Source: Actinernus sp. WN-2022 (taxonomy: Eukaryota; Cnidaria; Anthozoa; Actiniaria; Actinernidae). Taken from it: DNA of 64,000 nucleotides. Position numbers and translations under genes: made by a program. Below, one piece after another: positions 42,554 to 53,129 of the stretch. Under the pieces are notes generated by a model. That model was not told where the DNA came from, searched no databases, and saw only the letters and a program-made list of their open reading frames with translations. The number at the start of each line of letters is the position of its first letter. Position 1 is the stretch's first letter. The stretch lies in assembly GCA_030867875.1 (NCBI GenBank), contig JAOWCC010000064.1:34990802-35054801 (forward strand). The letters are read 5' to 3'.

Positions 42554-44325
42554 TCAAAATGAAATATGTTCGCAAACATAGTCTTGTAAGTAGGTGGGTT
42601 TCTTCCTCACCCTCGTGGGCCTTGACGCATTGCCGAGCTCAGGTGTGCCGCTGCTTGTCTCATCTGCTATTGCATGTTGATCTCCTCTGTGTATACAGCT
42701 CTCGTGCGTGAAGCCTGGCCGGGCTGGACTGTGGGTGACGACAGCAGGTGGCAGATCCATTTCTGGCCTGAAAACATCGATCTGTTCCTGACACTGCGGT
42801 GGTTGTTCTTTGGACTTTCTTAAGTGATATCGATTCCAACTGTATAGGTGCCACCATCTGACCTTCAACATAATATGACCCGTCATTCAGTCTCTCGGTA
42901 ACGACTGCCTTGCGCCACAGTCTTTCTCCGACCCTAAACGGCTTCATGCGTACCACATCACCTTCGTTGAGGGGCGGCAAGTCCTTTGCTGATCGGTTGT
43001 AATTCGCTACTTGCTGCTCTTGGCGTTTCGTTAGCTTTGCTTGGGGTTTCTCCGGAAAAACCACACACGGCTGTAGTAAGGCTGTCGTGGTCGGTAAAAG
43101 GGTTTTAGTCTTTCTGTTCATCAAAAGCTGTGCTGGACTCGACTCTAACCCCTGGGTCGGCGTATTTCTGTAATCCAGAATGGTCATGTATACTGGTCTG
43201 TGTTGGCGTCCAGTACTTTGCGCATAAGGCTCATTGCTGTTTTGACGGCGGACTCCGCTTTGCCATTTGCCTTGCTGTTTCCAGGACTACTGGACAGGTG
43301 TTATGCTCGAACTCCCATTTACGTGGAAACCGCGCAAACTCATGACCGGAGACTGTGGTCCTTATCACTGATCACTTGGTCGGGACATCCATATAGGAGA
43401 AAATGGCTCTTCATCTTGAGAATGCCAGTGCTTGCCTTGGTGCTGGGTACTTCCCAGAAATTGCTGTAATAGTCGACACTGATCAATGTATTCTTTTCCC
43501 TCAAACTCAAACAGATCGACTCCAATCTTCTGCCATGGACGAGACGGTACTTCATGGGGCAACAATGTTTCCTTTTGTTGGCTCCTCTCAAATTTTCTGC
43601 ATGTCTCGCAAGCCTCGATGAGCTGTCTCACATCTCTTGAGAGACCTGGCCAAACGTCACATTCTCTGGCTCTTCGCAGGCAAGATTCGGGCCCATGTGT
43701 GACGAATGAATATTTAGCTTGATCGTCTGTCGTAGTTTGACTGCATGGGATAACGACCCTCTCACCTTTGAATATTAGGCCTTCTTGTACTGTCAGTTCG
43801 TCTCGTATAGTAAAATACTGCGTTACCTATGCTGCTCTTGTTTTCCGGCCACCCCTGCAAAATCACCGTTTTCAGAATCTGCAGGCTCTCGTCTTGAGCC
43901 GTTTCTCTCCTGATTTCCTCTAGCCTTTGGTCCGTTATTGGATGGAAACTGGCCATGTTGATTTGTTCAAAATCATCGGTTGCGTCTTCCTGGTTCTTCG
44001 GAAGTGTGAATGTTTTGTTCAAAATCATCGGTTGCGTCTTCCAGGTTCTTCGTAAGGTATGCTCTTGACAACATAGCTTTGAATTCTCATCATCATTCCC
44101 TGCAGTCGTTGAGGTGCAAGAGCCGGACAGCGGTTTCTTGAGAATGTATTCCAATGGCTTGTGGTCGCTCTGGACGTTTACTGGCCGTCCAAACGTGTAC
44201 TGGTTGAACTTTTCAAGCGCAAACACAATGGCCAACATCTCTTTTTCAATTTGTGCGTATCGTGTTTCGGTGTCGGTGAGAGCTCTACTTGCATATGCGA
44301 TTGGTCTTCCTTTCTGCATCAAAGT
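42554..44325 (-). pseudogene. Decayed gypsy-type pol: RNase H and integrase remnants
   Basis: Several minus-strand frames together show the 3' half of a Ty3/gypsy pol. 43762-44322 has an RNase H with IAYASRALTDTETRYAQIEK, ALEKFNQYTFGR and VQSDHKPLEYI. 43340-43631 has the integrase zinc/core segment (CETCRKFERSQQ, WQKIGVDLF, GCPDQVISD). 42660-43187 has the integrase C-terminal part (LDYRNTPTQG, LNEGDVVRMKPF). Frames change at least three times, and the protease and reverse transcriptase are absent, cut off at about 44325 where another repeat starts. This is a dead fragment and is not closely similar to the element at 657-6961. Confidence 0.88.
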
Positions 44326-44822
44326 GGCTATATGTACATTTGCGTTTTATATGGTTATTATTCATTTGAGCATTTGTAGCACATTTTGCTGTGTGCATGT
44401 ATAAAGTGTAAAGCAATAATTGGAATTAGTGTAGAACACAATCAACCCTAATAGCTAGCTACGGCTATTCAGATGTGTATAAACTGCATTCCACTTCCTA
44501 GCATTCACAATACTGAGTACACTCCAGTGTAGAACATAAACTATATATGTATGTGCCCAGTTCCTTCAGAGCATGAATTGATTTTTTTTCAAGTGAGAAC
44601 AAGGATGGCTGCAGAATACTGAGTGCCACTGTTAGTTGCAGAATAACTTATGATCAATGTTGGTAGCCGAGTTTGTTCCGGGTCCTGGCTGGTTTTTATC
44701 AGCCTCTTTGTAGATTAATTGATTTAGGAACGCAGCAATGACCTCAGTACTTCGAATTTCCCTCACCTTGTACTGTGTTTATATTCAAGTTCCTTGGCAT
44801 ATCAAAGTGTTGTTATAGACTA
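44326..44822 (+). repeat. Dispersed repeat R, copy A (uninterrupted)
   Basis: About 500 bp that matches 53130-53683 plus 54742-54785. Shared landmarks are GTAGCACATTTTGCTGTGTG, GGCTATTCAGATGTGTATAA, GTGAGAACAAGG and CCCTCACCTTGTACTGTG. Unlike copy B it has no insertion at the GTACTGT site and lacks about 110 bp present in B. Non-coding, nature unknown. It abuts the broken edge of the gypsy fragment. Confidence 0.85.
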
Positions 44823-44829
44823 ACTCTTT

Positions 44830-45545
44830 TCCTGAATGCATGTGTCACTGATGTAGTGTCACAACTCACACAAGGCAATTCCAAAGGGTGTCTAGAAAAC
44901 TCAGACCTAGTTTCTCTTCGGCCAGGTATGATTTATAGTATCTTACTGTTTGTAGTTTTGGTACCTGAATGTACAACGAAAAGCAGAATCCAATACAGCG
45001 AGCAAGCCAACAGAAATTTCTATCGCAGATTCACTCAGGTTCAGCACAAATTATGGCCGAGTTGATTTTCAACTTCGTCTTCAAGGTGCAGAACAGACCA
45101 TGTTTGACTTGATATCAGTTTGGACATCAGACTTTGTCGAATGCTCCAGGGGTAACACACACTTTCCTCAGGCTTTGATAAATCGTACTTGCTAACTTTT
45201 TAAACATTATTGCATTACTCGACGTTTACATGGCGGTTTTCATTTTGTTCCGAGCATCGTATAGTTACCAGTTCCCCGGCCGAGATAATTTATGCGAAAA
45301 GGTGAACAAGACAAACACAAATCTCGATTTCTTTCGCCTGTGAAAGCACAGGTAGCCCACACATGACCACAGGGAGTCCACTGCAAGATTAGGATGCGTT
45401 CTCCTTCGTCGAACGTAATAATTGTTTTTAACTCACGCGCTGTCCAGGGTCGCAGCAAATTCAACTTATCACAACTCTTGTCACGCACTTAAAAAGCAAA
45501 ACAACATAGTTTACAGGTTTAAACATAAACAATTTACCTCTGAAA
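44830..45545. other. No gene recognised
   Basis: Minus-strand frame 45240-45488 contains a CGHVWATCAF segment but matches no family I recognise. It may be chance or a decayed exon. Confidence 0.35.
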
Positions 45546-47538
45546 GTGGCTTTCAAATTTGGCAGGTTCACTCTATCAAGCCAGGCCTCTACAAATGCGC
45601 AATCCACATTCAGACAGCCCAATCTGGCCACCGCTATCCCAGCCGTCGAGCCCTTCACTACAGCTACTTTATCCAATGTTGTGCTATCCTTATCTGATGT
45701 GTTGAGAAATCTGGTCACCTTAGACGTATCCAAGGCCGTTGGCCCAGACGGTATCCCTTCACGTCTGCTCAGGGAATGTGCAATTCAGATCGCTCCATCA
45801 CTTACAAGGCTATTCAATCTGTCCTTGTTCTGTGGAAAGTTTCCAGCTGACTGGAAGGAAGCAAATATAACACCGATCTTCAAGAAAGACTCAAAAAAAC
45901 TTGTTAGTAATTATAGACCTATATCTTTACTTCCCATCATAAGTAAGGTCTTTGAAAAATGCGTTCTAAAAAACACGCTACCGTACTTCTTGCAGGTTAT
46001 CTCTGATTCCCAGTTTGGGTTCTTAGAGGGGAGGTCTTGTATTTCTCAACTACTTACCGTCTTTCACGAAATAGGTGCCTTATTAGACAAAAATATTGAG
46101 ACGGATATTCTATATCTAGATTTCGCTAAGGCTTTTGATTCGATCAATCACATAAAGCTACTAACTAAGTTGAGGTTATACGGGGTAGCTGGTGCACTGT
46201 GGGATTGGTTAGCCGATTACCTCAGCAATCGCAGGCAACGTGTTGTCATCGAAGGGTCCAGTTCCAGCTGGACGCCTGTGGTTTCTGGGGTCCCACAGGG
46301 CAGCATCCTGGGTCCGATACTTTTCCTTTTATATGTAAACGATCTTCCCAGTGTAACCTCGGCTAGTACTAGGTCAGTCATGTTCGCTGACGATACCAAA
46401 TGTTACCGCTCTCAGAAATCTCAGCAAGACCATTTGGCTCTCCAGTATGACCTAAACGGTTTGGTCAGCTGGAGTGTCAAATGGGACTTAGCTTTCAATT
46501 CCAGTAAATGCGAGGTTCTTAAAATCTCTAGAAGACGCAATCCACTGGTGCGTCTCTATAACATCGACCACGACGCCTTAAAAGAGAGTAGCTCTCAAAA
46601 AGATTTAGGTATTATCATTTCAAATGATCTGCGCTGGCACAACCAAGTAGTGTCGGTTGTAGCTAAGTCAAATAAGGTTTTGGGTTTCCTGAGACGTAAT
46701 ACCCCTAACTCTTTAGGGGTAACGCTGCGTCGTACCCTTTATCTTACGCTAGTGCGTTCCATTCTGTGCTACGGTAGTCAGGTTTGGGCCCCGCAGTCAA
46801 GCTCTAGAGATATCCAACTTCTCGAACGTATTCAGCGCCGCGCAACCAAATTCATGTTAAAAGTAGACTTACCCTATAAAGATAGGCTACTTAAACTTAA
46901 TCTACTGCCACTTTCATACTGGCTAGAATATCTAGACCTCATATATTTGTTTAAGTGTCGCCTTAAGCTTAACAATACCGATCTATCTAGTTATGTAACT
47001 CCATGCTCGCTTTCATCAAGATCTACAAGAAGCACTACTGGTTCAGACTACAAGCTTAACCCATGCAAAACATCTACTTATAGGGATTCTTTCTTTAATC
47101 GCATAGTTATTCTATGGAACTCGCTGCCTTTAAATATTAAGTCCTGTAGTTCAATTTCGTCTTTCAAAACATTGCTACGAGCTCACTATCTTGCGCTTTT
47201 GCTTTCCACTTTTGACCCTGATCGCATTAGAACCTATAAAACTATCTGTTCTAAATGCCGATCTACTAACACATCTACTATTTGTTGCCGCTAACTTTTT
47301 TCTGCGCTTATTTACTTGTACTTGGCCGGCCGACCAAATGTACAAATGTACACTATTATTATATATTTTTTTGCATCATATATTTTACATTTCATGCTTA
47401 ATACATTATTCATAGTTCTATCTGTAATGTATTGTCAGTGTATTCGTATTTGTCTCAGGCTGAGCTCGTTTGGACCTAGAGTCTGTTTCTCAGCCTGAGT
47501 TAAGCTATTAAATAAAAAAAAAAAAAAAAAAAAATAAA
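45546..47538 (+). mobile_element. 5'-truncated non-LTR retrotransposon (LINE) with intact RT domain
   Basis: A single reading frame of about 580 codons (45546-47294), which opens at GTG because the start and endonuclease are missing, encodes a LINE reverse transcriptase. RT blocks in order: KAVGPDGIPSRLL (63-75), NYRPISLLPIISKVFEK (122-138), FLEGRSCISQLL (159-170), YLDFAKAFDSINH (190-202), SGVPQGSILGPILFLLYVND (247-266) and catalytic FADD at 280-283. The C-terminal part has RILWNSLPL-type and Cys-rich features. It is followed by a 3' untranslated region and a poly-A run at about 47514-47538. The RT motifs are complete, but without the 5' half this copy cannot move on its own. The clade is probably CR1/Rex-like within the Jockey group. 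Confidence 0.93.
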
Positions 47539-47639
47539 TCCTGGAAGTCCTCGAAGACACGTACGTTCGCCATTTCGACGCGAGCGATGCGAATTTGTAG
47601 ACTGACAGAATGTATTTTAAAAACACCGATCAAATGCCC

Positions 47640-48480
47640 CACCCCCTACCCCCGCTGTTTGTCAAATGCCCGCCCCTGGGGGCCTACATACTCGTCAAAT
47701 TCCCCACCCTCGGGAGCAAGCTTCTGATCAATTGCGCGGGGGTGGCCCCGGTCCTTGCACCAAAAGGCCGGAAATTCCGCGGAAAAAGCCCGGAAAATAT
47801 TCCGGGTTTTCTCGGCGCCAAACCGGGCTTTCCGCGCGAGTAAAATTCCGCGGAAAGCATCCCAGAAAAATCCGGGATATTCCGGGAAACCACGAAATTT
47901 AAGGAAATATGGAAAAACCGGGGTTTTCCGCGAAAAAAGCCCGAAAAATATTCTGGGCTTCCCCGGAATCCATCCGGGCTTTCCGCGCGAGTAAAATTCC
48001 GCGGAAAGCCAGGAAAATCCCTGGCTATCCCGAGAATTTTCCGTGCTTTTCCGGCTTTCCGCTTTCTAGAAAATCCACGATTTCCCTTGTACCAAAAGCC
48101 CGGTAAAAAGTCCGGAAAGTCCAGAAAAGCCCGGATTTACCGGGCTTTCCGGACTATTCATCGTGCTTTTTGCATTAGCCTTGCGTGGAAAAAGCCCAGA
48201 AAGTCCGTTTTTTTCCTGCCTTTCACATAAAGCCTGGAAAACAATTCCGGACAAGTCTGGAAAGCCAAGAAAGCCCGGAAAAAATCCAGACTTTCTCGGT
48301 AATATCTGAATAATCGGGGAAGCCTCAAGCACGGAAAAACCCCAGAAAGCTCGTCTTTCCTGCCTTTCACAGAAAGCACGGAAAAAAATCCCAGAAAGTC
48401 CGGAAAAATATTCGTGGCTATTCTGGGGGGAAATCAGACTTTCTGGGAGGAAATCAGACTTTCTATGTAAATATCTCATT
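47640..48480. repeat. Degenerate GGAAA/CCGG-rich repeat region
   Basis: Irregular repetition of phrases such as AAAATTCCGCGGAAAGC, AAGCCCGGAAAA and TTCCGGGAAACC in both orientations, giving many overlapping chance frames. A shorter related stretch is at 48885-49030. Looks like a decayed minisatellite or the body of an old element. Not coding. Confidence 0.7.
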
Positions 48481-48719
48481 TAATACATGGGAAGACAAAC
48501 CAAGCTCTCCGTATTTTCTCTCTGCATTTTCAGTTTCACGTAAGAAATGTTTTTTATTTAGTGCGAAAATCCATTAGAAAAGCTGGAAAACATCCTAGAC
48601 TTGCCCAATAATTGTTTGATTTATCTAAAGCTATACGAAACACGGGTTTCCTGCCTTTCATAGAATGGCAGACAAAGTTTTTTAATAATAGATTATTATT
48701 AAAGAGGAAGAAAAAAGGC

Positions 48720-48860
48720 CTGAACGGCGTACTTACCCTCCAAAGCCTCTATCGGCCACCCAAGGCGTTTTTCTTGACAAGCATTTAGGTGCCCAATAAA
48801 AACAGCTTTCTTCAAGTTGTACCAAGAAAGACATTGAAGAGATTTTCGTATATAAATCTT
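48720..48860 (-). repeat. Copy of the sequence at 55165-55310, opposite orientation
   Basis: The reverse complement of this stretch (ATTGGGCACCTAAATGCTTG, TCAAGAAAAACGCC, GAGGGTAAGTA, CTCTTCAATG) recurs at 55165-55310 on the plus strand with scattered differences. Nature unknown. Confidence 0.75.
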
Positions 48861-49030
48861 CTTCCAGAAATGAACTGTTGTCCTTCCCCGAAATATGGGA
48901 GATTCCGGGAAACCACGGAATATAAGAAAACCTGGAAAATCAGAGGAAAGCCTGGAAAATCCCTGGCTATCCCAATAATTTTCCGTGCTTTACCGGATTT
49001 CCGAATTCTACAAAATCTACCATTTTCCAG

Positions 49031-49794
49031 GGTTTAAAAACCTAGGGAAATATTATTTGCTTTCGCAGAGTTCCCCCCAACTTTGCAAGTAAAATTTAAC
49101 CTTTTTTGCTGGAACGAGTAAGTTGCTATTATTCTTCCAATGAGCGGCCGAATTTGCATTTCTGTGATAGTAGGTTAATGATGAACAATTGCTAACGTGA
49201 GTACTCAATAAAGATTAGGCAGCAGAGAAGGGAAAACACAAATTAAGAGTAGTATATGATCTTAAACTAGAAGTAATCATCGATTTACTGGGATTTCACT
49301 GGGACAGTTGCATGTTTACCGGTAATGTTTGCATTCATATTAGACTTGCTCCAAGTCGAACTCGCTGAGTCGCTGGGTAAGCGATTACTGGGTCAAACTG
49401 AATCGAGCGCGAGAATCGAAGTGAGAGGCGGGGGGCTAAGAAGGACTTTGAGAAAGTCTACATTCATATAAACTCTCGCCAGTTATGTATCTTGGGATGG
49501 TGGACTTGATTATTGAAGCCAGCTGACATGCCATTTGTGCTTGTTATCAGGTTCGTATCTTGTAATTGCACGCTAGCTGCAGCAATAAAATTATTGATCG
49601 AACCGGCTGTGCTTAATTTAACAAGGTATGTAATCAACTAAAGTCGATTGAGGTATGCTAACCGCCGTGGAAAGCGAGTAGCAGCTTGTTGATTTAACAA
49701 GGTTTCACTAAATCTCTTACAGATGATATAATTTACAGTGCTATTGCCGTGTAAAGCAAACCGGCCTCACCCTCACTACTGTCGCGTATGTACC
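49031..49794. other. Intergenic, no feature recognised
   Basis: Flank of the inverted-repeat element starting at 49795. No gene seen. Confidence 0.4.
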
Positions 49795-49949
49795 AAGGGA
49801 CCGATCGTTTATTACGTCGCAGGTAAAATTTGTAAAAGGGGAAAATGAAGGGGGGTAAATATTGCTCTTAAGACAATTTGAGGGGGGTATAGTTTTGAGA
49901 AAGGTACGGAGCCTTGTAAGGGCCACCCACAAACACAAATTTTATAAAA

Positions 49950-50042
49950 GAATATCGCGCGATACTGCTTTACTGTGTTACTATCGCGCGATACTGCTTT
50001 ATTATCGCGCGATACTGTTTTATTCAGTATCGCCCGATAGTG
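49950..50042. repeat. Left array of the 12-bp palindrome TATCGCGCGATA
   Basis: Three perfect copies and one variant (TATCGCCCGATA) spaced 20-30 bases apart, each followed by CTG or GTG and a T-rich spacer. The mirror array is at 51941-52036. Likely protein-binding sites, by position and symmetry. Confidence 0.85.
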
Positions 50043-50179
50043 TTATTTCAAAATACGTACATTACAGTACGCCGCTCTTACCATGAGCCGAACTTAATTG
50101 TAGCAATTAAGTACATGGAATGTTCGGCGTCTGAATCAATTGAGAGCTGCTTATAGGCGAATTCTTGTTTACGTTTTTT

Positions 50180-50519
50180 CCTCATTAGCATACATCAAAC
50201 TTCAAGCGACGTACATATAAAGAAACAGAGTACATAAATCGAAAGAGATTGTCACACTTGATAATCACCGAAAATTTGAGAGTGATATGATAAATATATT
50301 TTGAGGAATGAGCGTTTAAAAAGCTCAAAAATTACAATGAATGTATGGCTGTCAGCAACTCTTGCCCCCCAGCCCATTTTATAGTTTTGAAAAGTCAATT
50401 TCTCCGTAAATATTTAACATATCAATCTCAAATTTTCGGTGGTTACTCAGTTTAAAATTATCTTTCAACTGATATAGTCTGTTTGTTTGTAGCTTGAAGT
50501 TTAATTTATGCTAATGAGG
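50180..50519. mobile_element. Foldback/MITE nested in the 49795 element
   Basis: CCTCATTAGCATACATCAAA at the left is inverted at the right as TTTAATTTATGCTAATGAGG, and the arms continue to pair (ATAATCACCGAAAATTTGAG / CTCAAATTTTCGGTGGTTA) around a loop of about 60 bases near 50345. Confidence 0.8.
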
Positions 50520-50634
50520 CATCATTGTTTCTTCTTCCTTATGACAGAAGGAACAACGAGGGTTATATATCTGTTATATATATATTGTTACTTACTGGTT
50601 GGGTAGACTTCAGTAATGACTTCCAGTGTTGAGG

Positions 50635-51479
50635 AATAGGCCCTTTGCAGCTAACACATCACGTGGTTGTACTGGAGAGCACAACATATCTGACTTCATT
50701 TATTTAAAGGCCTTGTAGGAGATCGGTATTGCTATTAGCAAAACCTATTTGCAAATGCTATTTTCGACCTCCAATCGATTGTCGTCGATCTTTCTAAAAC
50801 AGCGATTTTAAAGTGCACCTAACCCCTTTTGCAATTTTTATACCTATGAATCTTCGAAAGGTTTTGAGTACTTCTGCGAAGAATTTGTTTGGCTTACATA
50901 GAATACTCTATGTTTTATGCTTGTTTGAAATGGTGAAAATTTGACCTTTCCTGACCCATGACCGCGTAAGAAAAAGCCTGGGTCGATTCTGGATCTTACG
51001 TCACCTCATTAATGCATTATTCTCCATGGAGCCTTTCTATCACAACAACACTGATTGATATATAGAGCATATACACAGTCTGTGAGTTGTTAGTAAAGAA
51101 AACAGTTATTTTAGACAAAATGCTAAACATTTATTCAACTTATTGCAAAGTCGAATGAATTAGATGACGTAAGATCCAGAATCGACTCAGGCTTTTTCTA
51201 ACGCGGTCATGGGTCAGAAAAGGTCAAATTTTCACCATTTCAAACAAGCCTAGAACATAGAATATTCTTTGTAAGTCAAAAATTTCTTCGCAGAAATACT
51301 CAAAACCTTTCAAAGATTCATTGGTATAAAAATCGCAAAAGGGGTTAGGTGCACTTTAAAGCCGGATAGCTTGCTCTCAGCATCCATGGCAACGCCTTTC
51401 CCATGGGGATCATGAGCTCAATTCATTCGTTAATGAAGTATTATATCAGCACGTGACTGTTAGCTGCAAAGGGCCTATT
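50635..51479. mobile_element. Inverted-repeat element enclosing MITE P copy 2
   Basis: AATAGGCCCTTTGCAGCTAA at the left is inverted at the right as TTAGCTGCAAAGGGCCTATT, with CACGTG just inside both ends. Without the inner element it would be about 300 bp. Confidence 0.8.
50812..51355. mobile_element. Palindromic MITE, family P copy 2, flanked by TTAA
   Basis: A 544 bp near-palindrome from AGTGCACCTAACCCC to GGGGTTAGGTGCACT. TTAA stands at 50808-50811 and 51356-51359. The whole length, including the middle part (CCTTTCTATCACAACAACA, TGTGAGTTGTTAGTAAAGAA), matches 7742-8299. Confidence 0.88.
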
Positions 51480-51940
51480 GCATGGATAATACCAAGCCAA
51501 GCAAAAAATCATTCTTACTAAGACTAACTGATTTAGCTTTTTCCCAAAATGATTGTTCCTTAACAAGTGGTGCATTTGCCTGTAGCTTAGACAGCTTCCA
51601 CTTCCCTGGAGTTCCATTTCTATGGCGTCAGTATTCCACCTGGACTACTGTAGTACTTTCTCCTTCGTAAATTGTTGCTTCTCAGATCACGTTTGCGTTT
51701 AAGCTGGCGAAGACTCATCTTGATGGCGTGATAAATTAAAGAAAAGCGAGGATTTCCATATAATTCAGGCTTAGATTAAAGTATTTCTCGACTAATGCAT
51801 CCCTGTTATTTTCAGGTCAAGTCAAATTCGTTGTCGGAAGAGAATCATGTAAAGGAGAAGAGCATTGGTAATGGGCTCCTGATCACGTAGCATGTTCGCC
51901 GCCAAGTTGTCTAGCTAATGTACGTATGTTAAAATAACAC

Positions 51941-52036
51941 ATTATCGCGCGATATTAAAACAGTATCGCGCGATAGTAACACAGTATCGCGCGATAGTAA
52001 ATCAGTATCGTGCGATAATAAAAAAGTACGTGCGAT
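51941..52036. repeat. Right array of the 12-bp palindrome TATCGCGCGATA
   Basis: Three perfect or near-perfect copies at a spacing of about 21 bases, then two variants (TATCGTGCGATA, GTGCGATA). It mirrors 49950-50042. Confidence 0.85.
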
Positions 52037-52489
52037 ATTCTTTCATAAAATTTGTGTTTGTGGGTGTCCCTTACAGGCTCCGTAGAAATCAGAATAGGAG
52101 ATTAATTTTCTCATGCAGTCATATAATTTCAAGAACTTCAAAACAGTAAAAACACAGAGAAGAAAAGCGAGCAGACAGGTAGCCCAAGACCAAGCAGTAT
52201 CAAACGGTCAACGGTTATTCCACTAGGTCAGAGCATTATCCTCATACTCATCTACGTTTTTCGACTTAGCCGCGATATTGACGAAATTGTAACCTGGCAA
52301 TTTTTTGGATGAGTGGGACTGGTGCTTATTTTTTTTCATGGGGAGGGGTTGGGGTAAAAAATTATATTCTCATGTCAGATGGGGGGTTGGTTTAGAAAAA
52401 AGGTTTTGAGGGGGTGGGGGTGCAAATTTTGTTAAACATTTTTTTAGGAAAAACACCCCCCCTGCGACGTAATAAACGATCGGTCCCTT

Positions 52490-53129
52490 ATGTCACACAT
52501 TTACAGGAAATCCACAAACTCGCAGCACTTCGCGTTCTATTAGAAATCGCTAGTTAATATTTTATTTTCCACAAACACACGCAAATAACAAACTCTTGAC
52601 TGTGAACTGTTTTAGCGTGGCACAAAGTTAGTTTGGCTCAAGTTTGGTCAGCTACATTATATTATTAGTCAGAACTCAGGTCTTGCACTTATCTGATGTC
52701 TGATGAGAGAAGTTTGTTTTAAATTTTCAGTCCATTAATTTTCAGTCCATTCAAAAAGCAACACAAATATTGTGAAATATTTGCTAACATCAATTTTAGC
52801 TCGCCACAAAACTCCGTCTTTAGCCAGTTAGTTTTTGGCACACAATATATACGCGGTTTTGTTCAAATTATCTTCTCTTAAACTAGAAGTAATCATAGAT
52901 TAGCAAAGTGCGTTCGACATATTTTTGAAAGAGAAAGGGTGGTAACACAAAAGACTGAAAATTGCTGCAATGATGTGGACGGTATACGTAATCCTGATCA
53001 AAAATGCTTGTTTTTAACTAATGTGAAAATTTTGATGTCTTGACTTATAAGTTAATATACAAGGGGATGCATCTGGGTATAAAACTGTAATATTATTTTT
53101 GTGTAACATTAAATCATTGGATGCGATGC
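52490..53129. other. Intergenic, no feature recognised
   Basis: AT-rich. TTTTCAGTCCATT is repeated side by side near 52730-52755. No gene seen. Confidence 0.4.

Larger units (their letters stand above)
49795..52489. mobile_element. Large inverted-repeat element with TATCGCGCGATA arrays, host to nested elements
   Basis: The ends AAGGGACCGATCGTTTATTA and TAATAAACGATCGGTCCCTT are perfect inverted repeats, followed by CGTCGCAGG/CCTGCGACG. Long sub-terminal arms match (about 49910-50040 against 51935-52085), including CACCCACAAACACAAATTTT inverted at the right. The right arm is interrupted between about 52085 and 52330. 2.7 kb in all, with no transposase. The flanks share only ATGT, so a target duplication is not proven. 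The interior contains three further inverted-repeat elements. Confidence 0.8.

Noticed and set aside
47610..48479. Several overlapping frames in the GGAAA/CCGG-rich stretch
   Set aside because: Open frames on both strands arise from the low-complexity repeat. No conserved protein pattern.
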